A DNA stretch of 64,000 nt, taken from positions 1 to 64,000 of the forward strand of contig CAJTLG010000008.1 of NCBI GenBank assembly GCA_910577395.1. Reading direction: 5' to 3'. The notes beneath the pieces were generated by a model. The model had not been told where the DNA came from and did not search any database. It saw only the letters and a program-made list of their open reading frames with translations. Position numbers and translations under genes: made by a program. This document shows positions 7,311 to 15,690 of this stretch, piece by piece. The stretch comes from an uncultured Vampirovibrio sp. (GTDB lineage: Bacteria; Cyanobacteriota; Vampirovibrionia; Gastranaerophilales; Gastranaerophilaceae). The number at the start of each line of letters is the position of its first letter. Position 1 is the first letter of the stretch.

Positions 7311-8312
7311 ATGGCAAACCCTAATTTAATGAACCAAAAACAGATAATAGACGTTGTAAAATTCAGGTGGCTCTGGCTTTCTATAAGTGCCATACTATTA
7401 ATACCGTGCATTGCAGCAATTATTTACCTTATGGCAACACAGGCTAATCATGCTCCGGTTAAACTGGGTATTGATTTTACGGGCGGTACAATTTTGCAAT
7501 ACGCCGTTAAAGGTGATGTTACCGTAGATAATATCGGAAAAATAAGGGATGATATGACATCTGCCGGGTTTACTACACCTATTGTTCAAAATATCAATAA
7601 TGCAGGAGTGGATAATGCTGCAAAAAACGGGATTAAAAATATAATTTCCGTTAAAACCGGCTTTATTGATGATAAAACGGGTGAAACCGTAAATAAAATT
7701 ACAGAAATTGTAGCCTCATCCGTTAATTCTCCCGAGCTTGTGCAGACAACATCTGTTGGGCCTTCATTAGGGTCAGAGCTTTTAAAAAATTCAATTGTTG
7801 CACTTTTGCTTGCGTTTCTTGGTATTGTGGTTTATATATCATTAAGGTTTAAGGCGGATTATGCGATTATTACCCTTTTATCGCTTGTGCATGATGCGTT
7901 ATTTGTAATTGGCGTATTTGCCATTATGTCAATATTTTTTAATGTTTATGTAGATGCTTTATTTATCACTGCTGTGCTTACCGTAGTTGGCTTTTCGGTA
8001 CATGACACAATTGTTGTGTTTGACAGGGTTAGGGAAAACAGTAGGTTTCTTGCAAAAAAATACACGTTTAATGAAATAGTAAATGCAAGTGTTAACCAAA
8101 CCCTTGCAAGAAGCTTAAATACATCAATCACAACCTTGTTGACTCTGGGGGCCCTTTATTTCTTTGGCGGCTCTACCACAAAAGAATTCATTTTTGCTAT
8201 GATACTTGGTATTGCGGTTGGTACATATTCAAGTATTTTCTTTGCAAGCGTTCTTCTTGCGTGGGATAAGGAAATCAGGGATAAAAAAGCTGCTAAAAAG
8301 GCCACTGTATAG
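7311..8312 (+). CDS. secF: Protein translocase subunit SecF
   Basis: 333 aa partner of SecD. TM1 at about residues 20-40, the motif KLGIDFTGGTILQY, a periplasmic domain, VGPSLGSELLKNSIVALLLAF, then the conserved VVGFSVHDTIVVFDRVREN. SD TTGGAGAAATAT upstream. It forms an operon with secD and is followed by the regulator gene after 5 nt. Confidence 0.97.
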   Translation: MANPNLMNQKQIIDVVKFRWLWLSISAILLIPCIAAIIYLMATQANHAPVKLGIDFTGGTILQYAVKGDVTVDNIGKIRDDMTSAGFTTPIVQNINNAGVDNAAKNGIKNIISVKTGFIDDKTGETVNKITEIVASSVNSPELVQTTSVGPSLGSELLKNSIVALLLAFLGIVVYISLRFKADYAIITLLSLVHDALFVIGVFAIMSIFFNVYVDALFITAVLTVVGFSVHDTIVVFDRVRENSRFLAKKYTFNEIVNASVNQTLARSLNTSITTLLTLGALYFFGGSTTKEFIFAMILGIAVGTYSSIFFASVLLAWDKEIRDKKAAKKATV

Positions 8313-8317
8313 GATTA

Positions 8318-8764
8318 ATGGTAAAAGAAGTTAAAAAATATGACACCCTTGCACAATTTGTTTTTGAAACAAGGGAAAAGGCTGGCCTTTCACAGGTAGG
8401 ATTAGCCAAAAGGTGCAATCTTTCAATTGAAGAAATTCAAGGGATTGAATCCGGTATAGAGCTTTTTTTATCATCTACCGTCAGGCAAAAGCTTGCAAAA
8501 GGTCTAAAAACATCATTAAGTGAGATAAAGCTTTATGAAAAGAAAGAGGATTTCCACCTTTTAGGTACTGGTGGCAATAATCCGGATATTGAAGAATTAA
8601 AACAGCAGATTATTGAAAATGAAGGCAATAAAGGATTTGCACCAATTTGTCCTGTATGCGGCAGCAAGCTTATAGTGCGCGTTGCAAGGATGTATGATTT
8701 AGAGGATAATCTTATGCTGCACCCTAAAGCACGCTGCAGCAAGTGTCCCTTTCAAGTGACATAG
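8318..8764 (+). CDS. XRE-type HTH protein with C-terminal zinc ribbon
   Basis: 148 aa. The N-terminal HTH covers about residues 10-68, with ETREKAGLSQVGLAKRCNL and IQGIESG. The C-terminus carries a four-cysteine ribbon, C111/C114 (CPVCGSK) and C140/C143 (CSKC). The start follows the secF stop by 5 nt with AGGA as SD, so it belongs to the secDF operon. The target is unknown. A regulator fused to a zinc site and co-transcribed with a translocase could sense metal or redox state, but this is speculation. Confidence 0.8.
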   Translation: MVKEVKKYDTLAQFVFETREKAGLSQVGLAKRCNLSIEEIQGIESGIELFLSSTVRQKLAKGLKTSLSEIKLYEKKEDFHLLGTGGNNPDIEELKQQIIENEGNKGFAPICPVCGSKLIVRVARMYDLEDNLMLHPKARCSKCPFQVT

Positions 8765-8811
8765 ATTTACTCAATATATTTTAATAAATAATTACGAAAA
8801 TTGATTGTTTA

Positions 8812-8820
8812 TGATATACT
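8812..8820 (+). promoter_or_regulatory. Extended -10 promoter upstream of rimP
   Basis: TGATATACT matches TG-N-TATAAT in 8 of 9 positions. The predicted start near 8827 lies before the hairpin at 8851-8875. Confidence 0.5.
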
Positions 8821-8850
8821 TACAGTTGTTAACCTATCAACTAAAAAGAA

Positions 8851-8875
8851 GGGCGGCCCAAAACCGCTCTTTTTT
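8851..8875 (+). terminator. Terminator or attenuator in front of rimP
   Basis: GGGCGG (8851-8856) pairs with CCGCTC (8864-8869, one G-U), followed by T6. It could end the secDF transcript. Because a promoter-like element lies between that operon and this hairpin, it could also attenuate rimP-nusA. Confidence 0.7.
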
Positions 8876-8892
8876 AAGGAAAACTAATCATA

Positions 8893-9387
8893 ATGCAGCA
8901 GTTTAATAAAAAACAAGTTTTAGGGCAAATTATGCCGGTGATTGAAAATACCGCAATGAGGCATAATTTAATTCCGCTTGAGGTTTCTTTTGAAAAAGAA
9001 AACGGGCATTGGTTTTTGAGGATTTTTATATATTCTAATGACCACCCCGTAAACCACAATGATTGTGAGCATATGACCAGGGGGTTAGGGGATTTATTGG
9101 ATGAGCTTATACCGTTTAAATATTATCTTGAAGTATCATCCCCGGGTCTAGATAGGCGTCTTAAATCTGCCAAAGAATACATAATTTTTAAAGGGCACAA
9201 TGTTGTAGTAAAGGTAAAAGAGCCTGTGGAAGAAGGCTATCCTAAAAAATTCAACGCAAAGCTTGTTGATTACAACGAAAGCTTTGGGGTTAAGGTTTTA
9301 ACCGATGATACAAATAAAGAATACACAATAAAATTAGACAATATATTTTCTATCAGATTAGATGATATTAACTTAAAAGGAGAATAA
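8893..9387 (+). CDS. rimP: Ribosome maturation factor RimP
   Basis: 164 aa, acts in 30S subunit maturation. The hallmark YYLEVSSPGLDRRLKSAKEY and the preceding HNDCEHMTRGLGDLLDELI are present, with the C-terminal SH3-like domain after about residue 95. nusA starts 1 nt after the stop, the usual rimP-nusA order. infB does not follow, so the standard operon is shortened. Confidence 0.95.
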   Translation: MQQFNKKQVLGQIMPVIENTAMRHNLIPLEVSFEKENGHWFLRIFIYSNDHPVNHNDCEHMTRGLGDLLDELIPFKYYLEVSSPGLDRRLKSAKEYIIFKGHNVVVKVKEPVEEGYPKKFNAKLVDYNESFGVKVLTDDTNKEYTIKLDNIFSIRLDDINLKGE

Positions 9388-9388
9388 T

Positions 9389-10591
9389 ATGATTAAGATT
9401 GGAACTGCGTTATTTGAAGCAGCTGAACAGCTTGAAAGAGAAAAAGGGATTTCAAAAGATATTTTGGTGTCATCCCTTTGCGATGCGCTTGTTGCAGGAT
9501 ATAAAAAACATATTAAAGATAAAGATGCAGAAAATGTTGAGGCAATTTTAGATGAAACAGCGGGTGAAATTGGTGTATTTCGGACAAAACTTGTTGTTGA
9601 AACCGTTGAAAACCCGGATACACAGATATCTTTAGAAGATGCTAAAGAAATTGATGATGAAGTTGAAATTGATGATGAAGTAAAGATTGAAGTTACCCCT
9701 GAAAATTTTGGCCGTATAGCAGCACAGAGTGCAAAGCAGGTAATCACCCAAAGGATTAGGGAAGCAGAACGCAAAATGGTTCTGGATGAATTTTTATCCA
9801 AAAAAGGCACCCTTATTACAGGGATTGTTCAAAGAAAGGATGAAAGAGGCAATATTATTGTAAATATCGGTAAAACTGATGCCGTAATGCCCGGCAGAGA
9901 ACAAATCCCCGGGGAATATTATAAACCCGGCAACAGAATAAGAGTTTTTGTATTAAATGTTAAAGAAACAACAAGGCTGCCGCAGGTTATAGTATCTCAG
10001 GCACACAGCGAAATTGTGCGTGAGTTATTTGAGCTTGAAGTGCCTGAAATTGAAGACGGTATTGTTGAAATTAAATCCATATCGCGTGAGGCAGGCTACA
10101 GAACAAAACTTGCTGTATGGTCAAATGACCCTTCAGTTGATAGTGTAGGCGCCTGTATCGGGCCAAGGGGTTCAAGAATTCAAACAATTGTGGGCGAATT
10201 GAAGAATGAAAAAATTGATATTGTAAGATTTAGCCCTGACCCTGTTGAGTATATTGTGAATGCACTTTCCCCCGCAAGAATTATTTCTGTTGATATTTTA
10301 GCGGATGAAGAAACAAGAAAAGAGGCATTTGTTATTGTGCCTGATGACCAGCTTTCTCTTGCAATAGGGAGAGAAGGACAAAACGTAAGACTTGCACACA
10401 GGCTGACAGGCTGGAAAATAGACATTAAGAGCGAAAGTCAGGCTGCGCAAATAGAAAAGCAGGCACAAAAAGAAGTTGAAACCGTTGAGGAAATTGCCGA
10501 AGAAATGACCGAAGAAATTAGGGAAACAGCTGTTGAAGAAGTTCCAGAGGCTGTTGAAAATATTGAAGAAACAGCTGAAACGGAAGAATAG
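9389..10591 (+). CDS. nusA: Transcription termination/antitermination factor NusA
   Basis: 400 aa RNA-polymerase-associated factor. NTD at about 1-130, S1 domain at about 135-200 (TLITGIVQRKDERGNIIVNI), KH1 with AGYRTKLAVWSNDPSVDSVG and IGPRGSRIQ, and KH2 with QLSLAIGREGQNVRLAHRLT. The last 40 or so residues are a Val/Glu/Thr-rich acidic tail with no domain, similar in composition to the N-terminus of RpsE here. SD AAAGGAGAAT. Second gene of rimP-nusA. Confidence 0.97.
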   Translation: MIKIGTALFEAAEQLEREKGISKDILVSSLCDALVAGYKKHIKDKDAENVEAILDETAGEIGVFRTKLVVETVENPDTQISLEDAKEIDDEVEIDDEVKIEVTPENFGRIAAQSAKQVITQRIREAERKMVLDEFLSKKGTLITGIVQRKDERGNIIVNIGKTDAVMPGREQIPGEYYKPGNRIRVFVLNVKETTRLPQVIVSQAHSEIVRELFELEVPEIEDGIVEIKSISREAGYRTKLAVWSNDPSVDSVGACIGPRGSRIQTIVGELKNEKIDIVRFSPDPVEYIVNALSPARIISVDILADEETRKEAFVIVPDDQLSLAIGREGQNVRLAHRLTGWKIDIKSESQAAQIEKQAQKEVETVEEIAEEMTEEIRETAVEEVPEAVENIEETAETEE

Positions 10592-10614
10592 ACAAAAAGG
10601 CTTGCTGATAAATA

Positions 10615-11496
10615 ATGCGAATTGTTGTGGCAGGATACGATAAAATGCTTGCAGCCCTTATATCAGGGGCAAAGTTTAACGGGCATGATGTTGTCGGCGT
10701 ATTAAGAATAGACAGGGTAAGGTATTCAAAACCTGCCCTGTTTTTTAAGGATATTTTTAATCCTTCTAAAGATTTTTCGTTTATAAAAAGCCATAAGCTC
10801 TATGATATAAAGGCGGAAAGCGTTAAATCAAAGAAATTTTATGATGAAATAAAACGCTTAAATCCTGATATTATTCTTGTTGGCAGTTGGAGTGAAAAAT
10901 TTCCGGATGAAATTTTAAAGCTGCCAAAATACGGGGTCATAAACTGTCATCCTTCATTGCTTCCAAAACATAGGGGCGCAAACCCTTATTTTTGGGCGAT
11001 ATATTCAGGTGACAGCAAGACCGGTGTTACATTTCATATTATGGATGAAAATTTTGATACAGGAAAAATCCTTATGCAGGCGGCTTTTGATATAACGCCG
11101 GATATGACGGGTGGTGCGCTTAAAAATAAAGCGGCAAAAGTGGCAGAGCTTATGGTAGGAGAATTATTAAAAGACCTTGAATGCGGAAAAATAATCCCCG
11201 TTGTCCAGGATGAAGAAAAGGCCACGTATGATAAATACCCGTATCCTGATATTGATGTTATAGATTTTATGGAGCCTGCAATAAAAATATGTGCCAGAGT
11301 ACGGGGTTTAAGGCCCTGGGTGTATTGCTCCTGTGTTTTATGCGTAAACGGAATTGAAAAAGTTTACAGGATAAAAAATGTTAAAGTTTCCGATAAAGAT
11401 TTTTGCGGATATAATGCAGGTGATATAATTAATGTTTGCGATAAAATATTTGATATAGCATGTTTAGAGGGTGCTGTCCAAATCAATGTTTTTTAA
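10615..11496 (+). CDS. Methionyl-tRNA formyltransferase-like protein
   Basis: 293 aa. The formyltransferase core has VINCHPSLLPKHRGANPYF, which contains the Asn-x-His pair, and IMDENFDTGKIL, which contains the catalytic Asp. The C-terminal RGLRPWVYCSCVL segment resembles the Fmt C-terminal tRNA-binding domain. The usual GAAPIQWAI of Fmt is replaced by GANPYFWAI, so a sugar-nucleotide formyltransferase is a possible alternative. No def gene is nearby. It follows nusA after 23 nt, and its last 33 nt overlap the convergent lpxK. Confidence 0.65.
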   Translation: MRIVVAGYDKMLAALISGAKFNGHDVVGVLRIDRVRYSKPALFFKDIFNPSKDFSFIKSHKLYDIKAESVKSKKFYDEIKRLNPDIILVGSWSEKFPDEILKLPKYGVINCHPSLLPKHRGANPYFWAIYSGDSKTGVTFHIMDENFDTGKILMQAAFDITPDMTGGALKNKAAKVAELMVGELLKDLECGKIIPVVQDEEKATYDKYPYPDIDVIDFMEPAIKICARVRGLRPWVYCSCVLCVNGIEKVYRIKNVKVSDKDFCGYNAGDIINVCDKIFDIACLEGAVQINVF

Positions 11497-12624
11497 AATT
11501 TTGGATTTGCAATTAAGTGTTGACAGGATTTTTTCAACATCAATGTTCACTTTAAGTTTTAGTGCAAGGAAAGTTTTACCCATATATTTATCCCCCGTTT
11601 CTTTATTTATGATGTTTTTGATTTTTACTGCATCTTTTTCTGTTGTAATCAGATAATCAGCGGGGCTTTTGTCAATTATTTTTTGTAAGTTTTCTTTTGT
11701 ATAGATGTAATGGTCATCAAAGCTATCCGGTTTTTTAGGCATCAGACACATAGTAAGCATTTGGTTAACGTAGTTATAAAAAAGCTCCGGTTGGCCGATA
11801 CCCGAAAATATATGGGCAGTTGAAATCTTTATCGGGTCAATAATTTCACCTGTTTTTATATTATAAAGATAATCCGGTTCAAATTTTGATTTAAAAATTT
11901 CTCCCTTATAGCTATATTGGTGTATCAGAGTTTGTGCAATTTTTTCAAATTTTGTTTGTGGGGTGTTTTCTTTATCAATCAGGATTATTCCGTCTGCGCG
12001 GTTAATTTCTTTAACGGGTTCTCTTAAGGGGCCAAATGGTAGCAGTTTGCCGTTTCCGATAAATTTATTCACGTCAAATAAAAGCAGAGTAAGGTCTTTA
12101 GCTATCTTTCTGTTTGAAAACCCGTCATCCATAATGATTACATCTGTCTGAAGGGTGTCTATTGCAAGTGTAGCACCTTTTATACGGTCTGCAGATACGG
12201 TAACGGCGTATCCCGAGCTGTTGTCGGTGAGCAATTTTACTTCATCCCCTGTGAGTGCAGGGTTTTCAATCAGGATTTTATTGTAATCCCTCACGATGTT
12301 TGCGCCCTTAAGCTTGCCCTTGTAGCCGCGGCTTAGGGAAGATACTTTGTATTTTTTACTTAAATGTTTGCAAAATTCAACTGTAACCGGGGTTTTGCCA
12401 ACGCCGCCCGTTGTTAAGTTGCCTATACAGATGACTTTAGCATTTACTTTTTTTTCTTTTAAAATACTTTTTTTGTACAAAGTGTTTTTCAAAGTTATTG
12501 CGGCAAAATAAAATAATGATGCTATATATAGCGGAATTGCAAATATTATTTTGAATATGATGCCATAAACACCTGAAAGTGTCTTATAATGAAATTTTGT
12601 AATTATTTGCCCGAAATTTAGCAT
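11464..12624 (-). CDS. lpxK: Tetraacyldisaccharide 4'-kinase
   Basis: 386 aa membrane-associated kinase that phosphorylates the lipid A disaccharide at the 4' position. One N-terminal membrane helix at about 22-45, the LpxK P-loop GNLTTGGVGKTP at 68-79, SLSRGYKGK, TGDEVKLL, and DVIIMDDGFSNRKIAKD with the catalytic Asp. Its presence shows that the organism makes a lipid A-type outer membrane. It sits 16 nt downstream of the mlaD-like gene and overlaps the 3' end of the Fmt-like gene convergently. Confidence 0.95.
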   Translation of the reverse strand: MLNFGQIITKFHYKTLSGVYGIIFKIIFAIPLYIASLFYFAAITLKNTLYKKSILKEKKVNAKVICIGNLTTGGVGKTPVTVEFCKHLSKKYKVSSLSRGYKGKLKGANIVRDYNKILIENPALTGDEVKLLTDNSSGYAVTVSADRIKGATLAIDTLQTDVIIMDDGFSNRKIAKDLTLLLFDVNKFIGNGKLLPFGPLREPVKEINRADGIILIDKENTPQTKFEKIAQTLIHQYSYKGEIFKSKFEPDYLYNIKTGEIIDPIKISTAHIFSGIGQPELFYNYVNQMLTMCLMPKKPDSFDDHYIYTKENLQKIIDKSPADYLITTEKDAVKIKNIINKETGDKYMGKTFLALKLKVNIDVEKILSTLNCKSKILKNIDLDSTL

Positions 12625-12640
12625 AAATTAAAACCGCAAA

Positions 12641-14038
12641 TTAGAACATCAGCCTGAAAAGTAGGAATTTCTTGTTTAATTTTTCAGAGAATTTTCTTAA
12701 ATTTCTTGCAGTTACTACAGTGTCAGAAAGGGCGGATGAAACTGAAAGTTGTTCTGTTTCACACATAGAGCCTGATTTTGCAAGACTTTTATTTATTTGT
12801 CCTATTGCCTGACTAAGCCCTGAAAGTGTGGATTTGAGGTCTTTTTTCACATTTTCATCATCTGCAAACTCATTTACATATATTGAAATATCCGCAAGAT
12901 TTTTGGAAAGCGCATTCAGATTTGCCATTATTTCTTTTGTGCTTTTATCTTCAATCAATGTATTTATATTATTTGAAAGTTTTCCGACTGATGCAACCGT
13001 TGTAGAAAGGTTTTGCTGCAATTCTTTATCGGAGGTAATTTCGTTAATATTATCAGAAACCGTTATAAGCTTTTTAATTAAGATATTAGACTGGCTTAGG
13101 ATTGTTGTAAGTTCATCCTTTGAAGAATCAAATAATGCATCTGCTTTATCCATTGTGTTGCTTGCTTTTGCTGTTAATTTATTAATGTTTTCAACAGAAT
13201 CTTTTAGCTGATAGATAAATTCATCAGATAAAATTTGTGTGATTTTTTCATTTGTTTCAGCAAGCCCTTGGGCGGATTTATACTGCAATTCAAGAAAATC
13301 GCTTATCCTCATAGGCTCTATTACGGTATAAGGAGAGCCGGTTTTCGGGATTATAATATCTTCACCGTTTCTTGGTGAAAAAGTCATTTTGCCGTTTGTA
13401 AATCTTGCATCTATGTTTGTTGTGTCAAGGATAAGCCCCGGCATATCTATAATGTAGGAAAGTTTTATTGCATACGGGGTTTTAAATCTTGCTCTGTATT
13501 CAATAGGGGCAGATGCTACAGGCACAACATCAGCGTATTCAACCTTGCCTATAGCCTTGGTTTCATTTTCTATATTCATAAAAATTATCTGGCCGTTTTT
13601 AAGGGCGGTAGTTGGTTTTGAGGTTTCAAGGTATACAATTTTTGCCTTTGGCGGCATAACCTCTAAAAACTGTTCCCCGATAAGGCCTGATTGCTGTATA
13701 GAAATATTTGATGCATGGGGTATTTTAACATCTTTTTCGGTTATTACAAATTTTACCTTAACATAGCTGTCTTTACCGTTTATAACAGGTGTAATTTCTT
13801 CAATCTGTCCTATCCTAAGACCCATCATCTGAACACCGGAGCCGGGGCGGATGCCGTTTACATCGTGGAATACAACTTCGATTCTTTCCCCTGCTGAAAG
13901 AGTTCTTCCTTTAATCCAAAGTACTGTAAAAATCAGTATCAAAAGAGCGACAATTGTTAATACGCCCACTTTTAGAGATGATGAAGTTTTTCTATCCGAA
14001 TTTTGCAAATCTTTTTCCAATTCAATTATATGTGTCAA
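12641..14038 (-). CDS. MCE/MlaD family lipid-transport protein
   Basis: 465 aa. A single N-terminal TM helix at about residues 22-45 is followed by one MCE domain with VEVVFHDVNGIRPGSGVQM and IGQIEEITPV and QQSGLIGEQFLEVMPP. The remaining half is predicted to be helical and coiled, with several S-x-N-I-N-x-L repeats, and may form a periplasmic shaft. It is longer than E. coli MlaD (about 180 aa) and closer to cyanobacterial and chloroplast TGD2-type proteins. It lies between the ATPase gene and lpxK. Confidence 0.9.
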   Translation of the reverse strand: MTHIIELEKDLQNSDRKTSSSLKVGVLTIVALLILIFTVLWIKGRTLSAGERIEVVFHDVNGIRPGSGVQMMGLRIGQIEEITPVINGKDSYVKVKFVITEKDVKIPHASNISIQQSGLIGEQFLEVMPPKAKIVYLETSKPTTALKNGQIIFMNIENETKAIGKVEYADVVPVASAPIEYRARFKTPYAIKLSYIIDMPGLILDTTNIDARFTNGKMTFSPRNGEDIIIPKTGSPYTVIEPMRISDFLELQYKSAQGLAETNEKITQILSDEFIYQLKDSVENINKLTAKASNTMDKADALFDSSKDELTTILSQSNILIKKLITVSDNINEITSDKELQQNLSTTVASVGKLSNNINTLIEDKSTKEIMANLNALSKNLADISIYVNEFADDENVKKDLKSTLSGLSQAIGQINKSLAKSGSMCETEQLSVSSALSDTVVTARNLRKFSEKLNKKFLLFRLMF

Positions 14039-14056
14039 TTATACCATAACAAAAAA

Positions 14057-14785
14057 TTAGGTGGTGGATTTTATTTCCATTGGCCCTTCAATTGATGCCG
14101 TTATAAACTGTCTTGTATAAGGGGTTGAGCCTTCTAAGAATTCTTTTGTGGTGCCTTTAAAGACAATTTTTCCTTCATATAACAATATAACCTTGTCGCA
14201 TGCCCTTGTGATAGTGGACATTTGGTGGGTCACAACAATACAGCTTGCATTAAGTTCTTTTTTCAGCTGATTGATATAATCTTCTATAAGTGTGGATGAT
14301 ACAGGGTCCAGGCCTGCTGTAGGTTCATCATAAAGGATGATTTTGGGGTTTGTAACAATGGCCCGTGCAAACCCCACTCTTTTTTGCATGCCGCCTGAAA
14401 GTTCCGATGGGAATTTGCTTTCAATCCCTTGAAGGCCTACAATTTTTAATTTTTGTGCAACTATTTTTTTAAGCTCATCTCTTGTGTATTTGCCCTTAAA
14501 TTCCCTCCTTTCAAGCAAAGGGAAAGCAATATTATGATATACATCCAAAAAATCAAACAGGGCAGAATATTGAAACGTCATTGCAATATCTGAATTTTTA
14601 GTGGTTTCAATAGTGCCGGAATCCGGGTATAAAAGTTTACTTATAATTTTTAAAAGGGTAGATTTGCCGCTTCCTGAAAATCCTATTACACCAAGAGTTT
14701 CACCGTCCTCTACAGAAAGGCTTATGTTATCTAAAACTTTTTTGCCGTCAAATACTTTTGTTAAATTTTGAACTTTTATTGTCAT
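14057..14785 (-). CDS. ABC transporter ATPase, MlaF family
   Basis: 242 aa. Walker A GFSGSGKST, Q-loop, signature LSGGMQKRVGFARAI, Walker B IILYDEPTAGLDP and the switch His in VVTHQMS are all present. It couples ATP hydrolysis to phospholipid transport with the MlaE-like permease 13 nt upstream and the MCE protein 18 nt downstream. Confidence 0.94.
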   Translation of the reverse strand: MTIKVQNLTKVFDGKKVLDNISLSVEDGETLGVIGFSGSGKSTLLKIISKLLYPDSGTIETTKNSDIAMTFQYSALFDFLDVYHNIAFPLLERREFKGKYTRDELKKIVAQKLKIVGLQGIESKFPSELSGGMQKRVGFARAIVTNPKIILYDEPTAGLDPVSSTLIEDYINQLKKELNASCIVVTHQMSTITRACDKVILLYEGKIVFKGTTKEFLEGSTPYTRQFITASIEGPMEIKSTT

Positions 14786-14798
14786 ATTTTATCTTTCT

Positions 14799-15596
14799 TT
14801 ATAGGTAAAACATTGCTGCAAAAACGTAATCCCAGATTGCAATTGCAAGGAATGACCACACAACGGCCCGAGTGGTGGCCTCTCCCACTTCTTTTGCACC
14901 GCCCCTTGTTGCATATCCTGATGAGCAGCTGATAAGAGCTATTGTGCCCCCGAAAAATGCGGATTTTAAAAGTGCTATCATGATATCTCTTACATAAAGC
15001 CCGCGCCATAGGGAATCTATATAGTTTAATATGCTTAAATCCGCGGTTAATTTTGAAATATACCCCGCACAAAGAAGGCCCGTAAACGATGCCACAACAA
15101 AAACAAGCGGCATCATAATAACGCCGGCTAAAAACCTTGGTACAATAAGGTATTCAACCGGGTCCACCTTTAAAACGCGCATGGCAGCTATTTGTTCCCC
15201 GACGGACATTGAGGCAAGCTCTGATGCGAAGGATGAGCCTATCATTGATATTATTGCAAAACCCGCCATAATAGAGGCAAGTTCCCTTATCATTACAAGG
15301 GCGGAGAGCATTCCTATATAATTTTCCGCGCCCTGTTTTGCAAGCTCCGGAGCAATTTGCATTGATATAATAATACTTGTCATCCCAACAATGGTGAGGG
15401 TTATAGGCAGGCTATCCACCGCAAATCTTGATGCTTGTTCAATTGTGGCTTTAATATTGATACGCAGCCTTAAAAGATAATAAAACACACGGGCAAAATC
15501 TTTGCCTATTGTGCCAAGGGTTATAAGGAAAGATTCACATTCTTTTAAGGAATAGTGTATCCCTTGCCAAATCAGCGTATCTTTAACATTAATCAT
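14799..15596 (-). CDS. ABC transporter permease, MlaE family
   Basis: 265 aa with five to six TM segments. Family features include the amphipathic N-terminus, SLPITLTIVGMTSIIISMQ, the charged loop ELASMSVGEQIAAMRVLKVDP and the C-terminal GYATRGGAKEVGEATTRAVV. First gene of mlaE-mlaF-mlaD-lpxK. An alternative ORF at 14782-15072 in another frame is not real. Confidence 0.94.
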   Translation of the reverse strand: MINVKDTLIWQGIHYSLKECESFLITLGTIGKDFARVFYYLLRLRINIKATIEQASRFAVDSLPITLTIVGMTSIIISMQIAPELAKQGAENYIGMLSALVMIRELASIMAGFAIISMIGSSFASELASMSVGEQIAAMRVLKVDPVEYLIVPRFLAGVIMMPLVFVVASFTGLLCAGYISKLTADLSILNYIDSLWRGLYVRDIMIALLKSAFFGGTIALISCSSGYATRGGAKEVGEATTRAVVWSFLAIAIWDYVFAAMFYL

Positions 15597-15620
15597 AAGT
15601 TTATGATACTACAAAAATTG

Positions 15621-15649
15621 AAAAAACGGGATTAAATTAATAATCCCGT
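15621..15649 (-). terminator. Rho-independent terminator of the repeat-protein gene
   Basis: ACGGGATTA / TAATCCCGT stem (15626-15634 / 15641-15649) followed on the minus strand by a T run (15621-15626). It separates the repeat-protein gene from the mla operon. Confidence 0.75.
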
Positions 15650-15690
15650 CCACTTTTAACAAGTGAGAATGAAAAGGTGTGTAGGTTAAG

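Noticed and set aside
14782..15072. Minus-strand 96-codon ORF inside mlaE
   Set aside because: Wrong frame within a clear MlaE permease; no independent signal.
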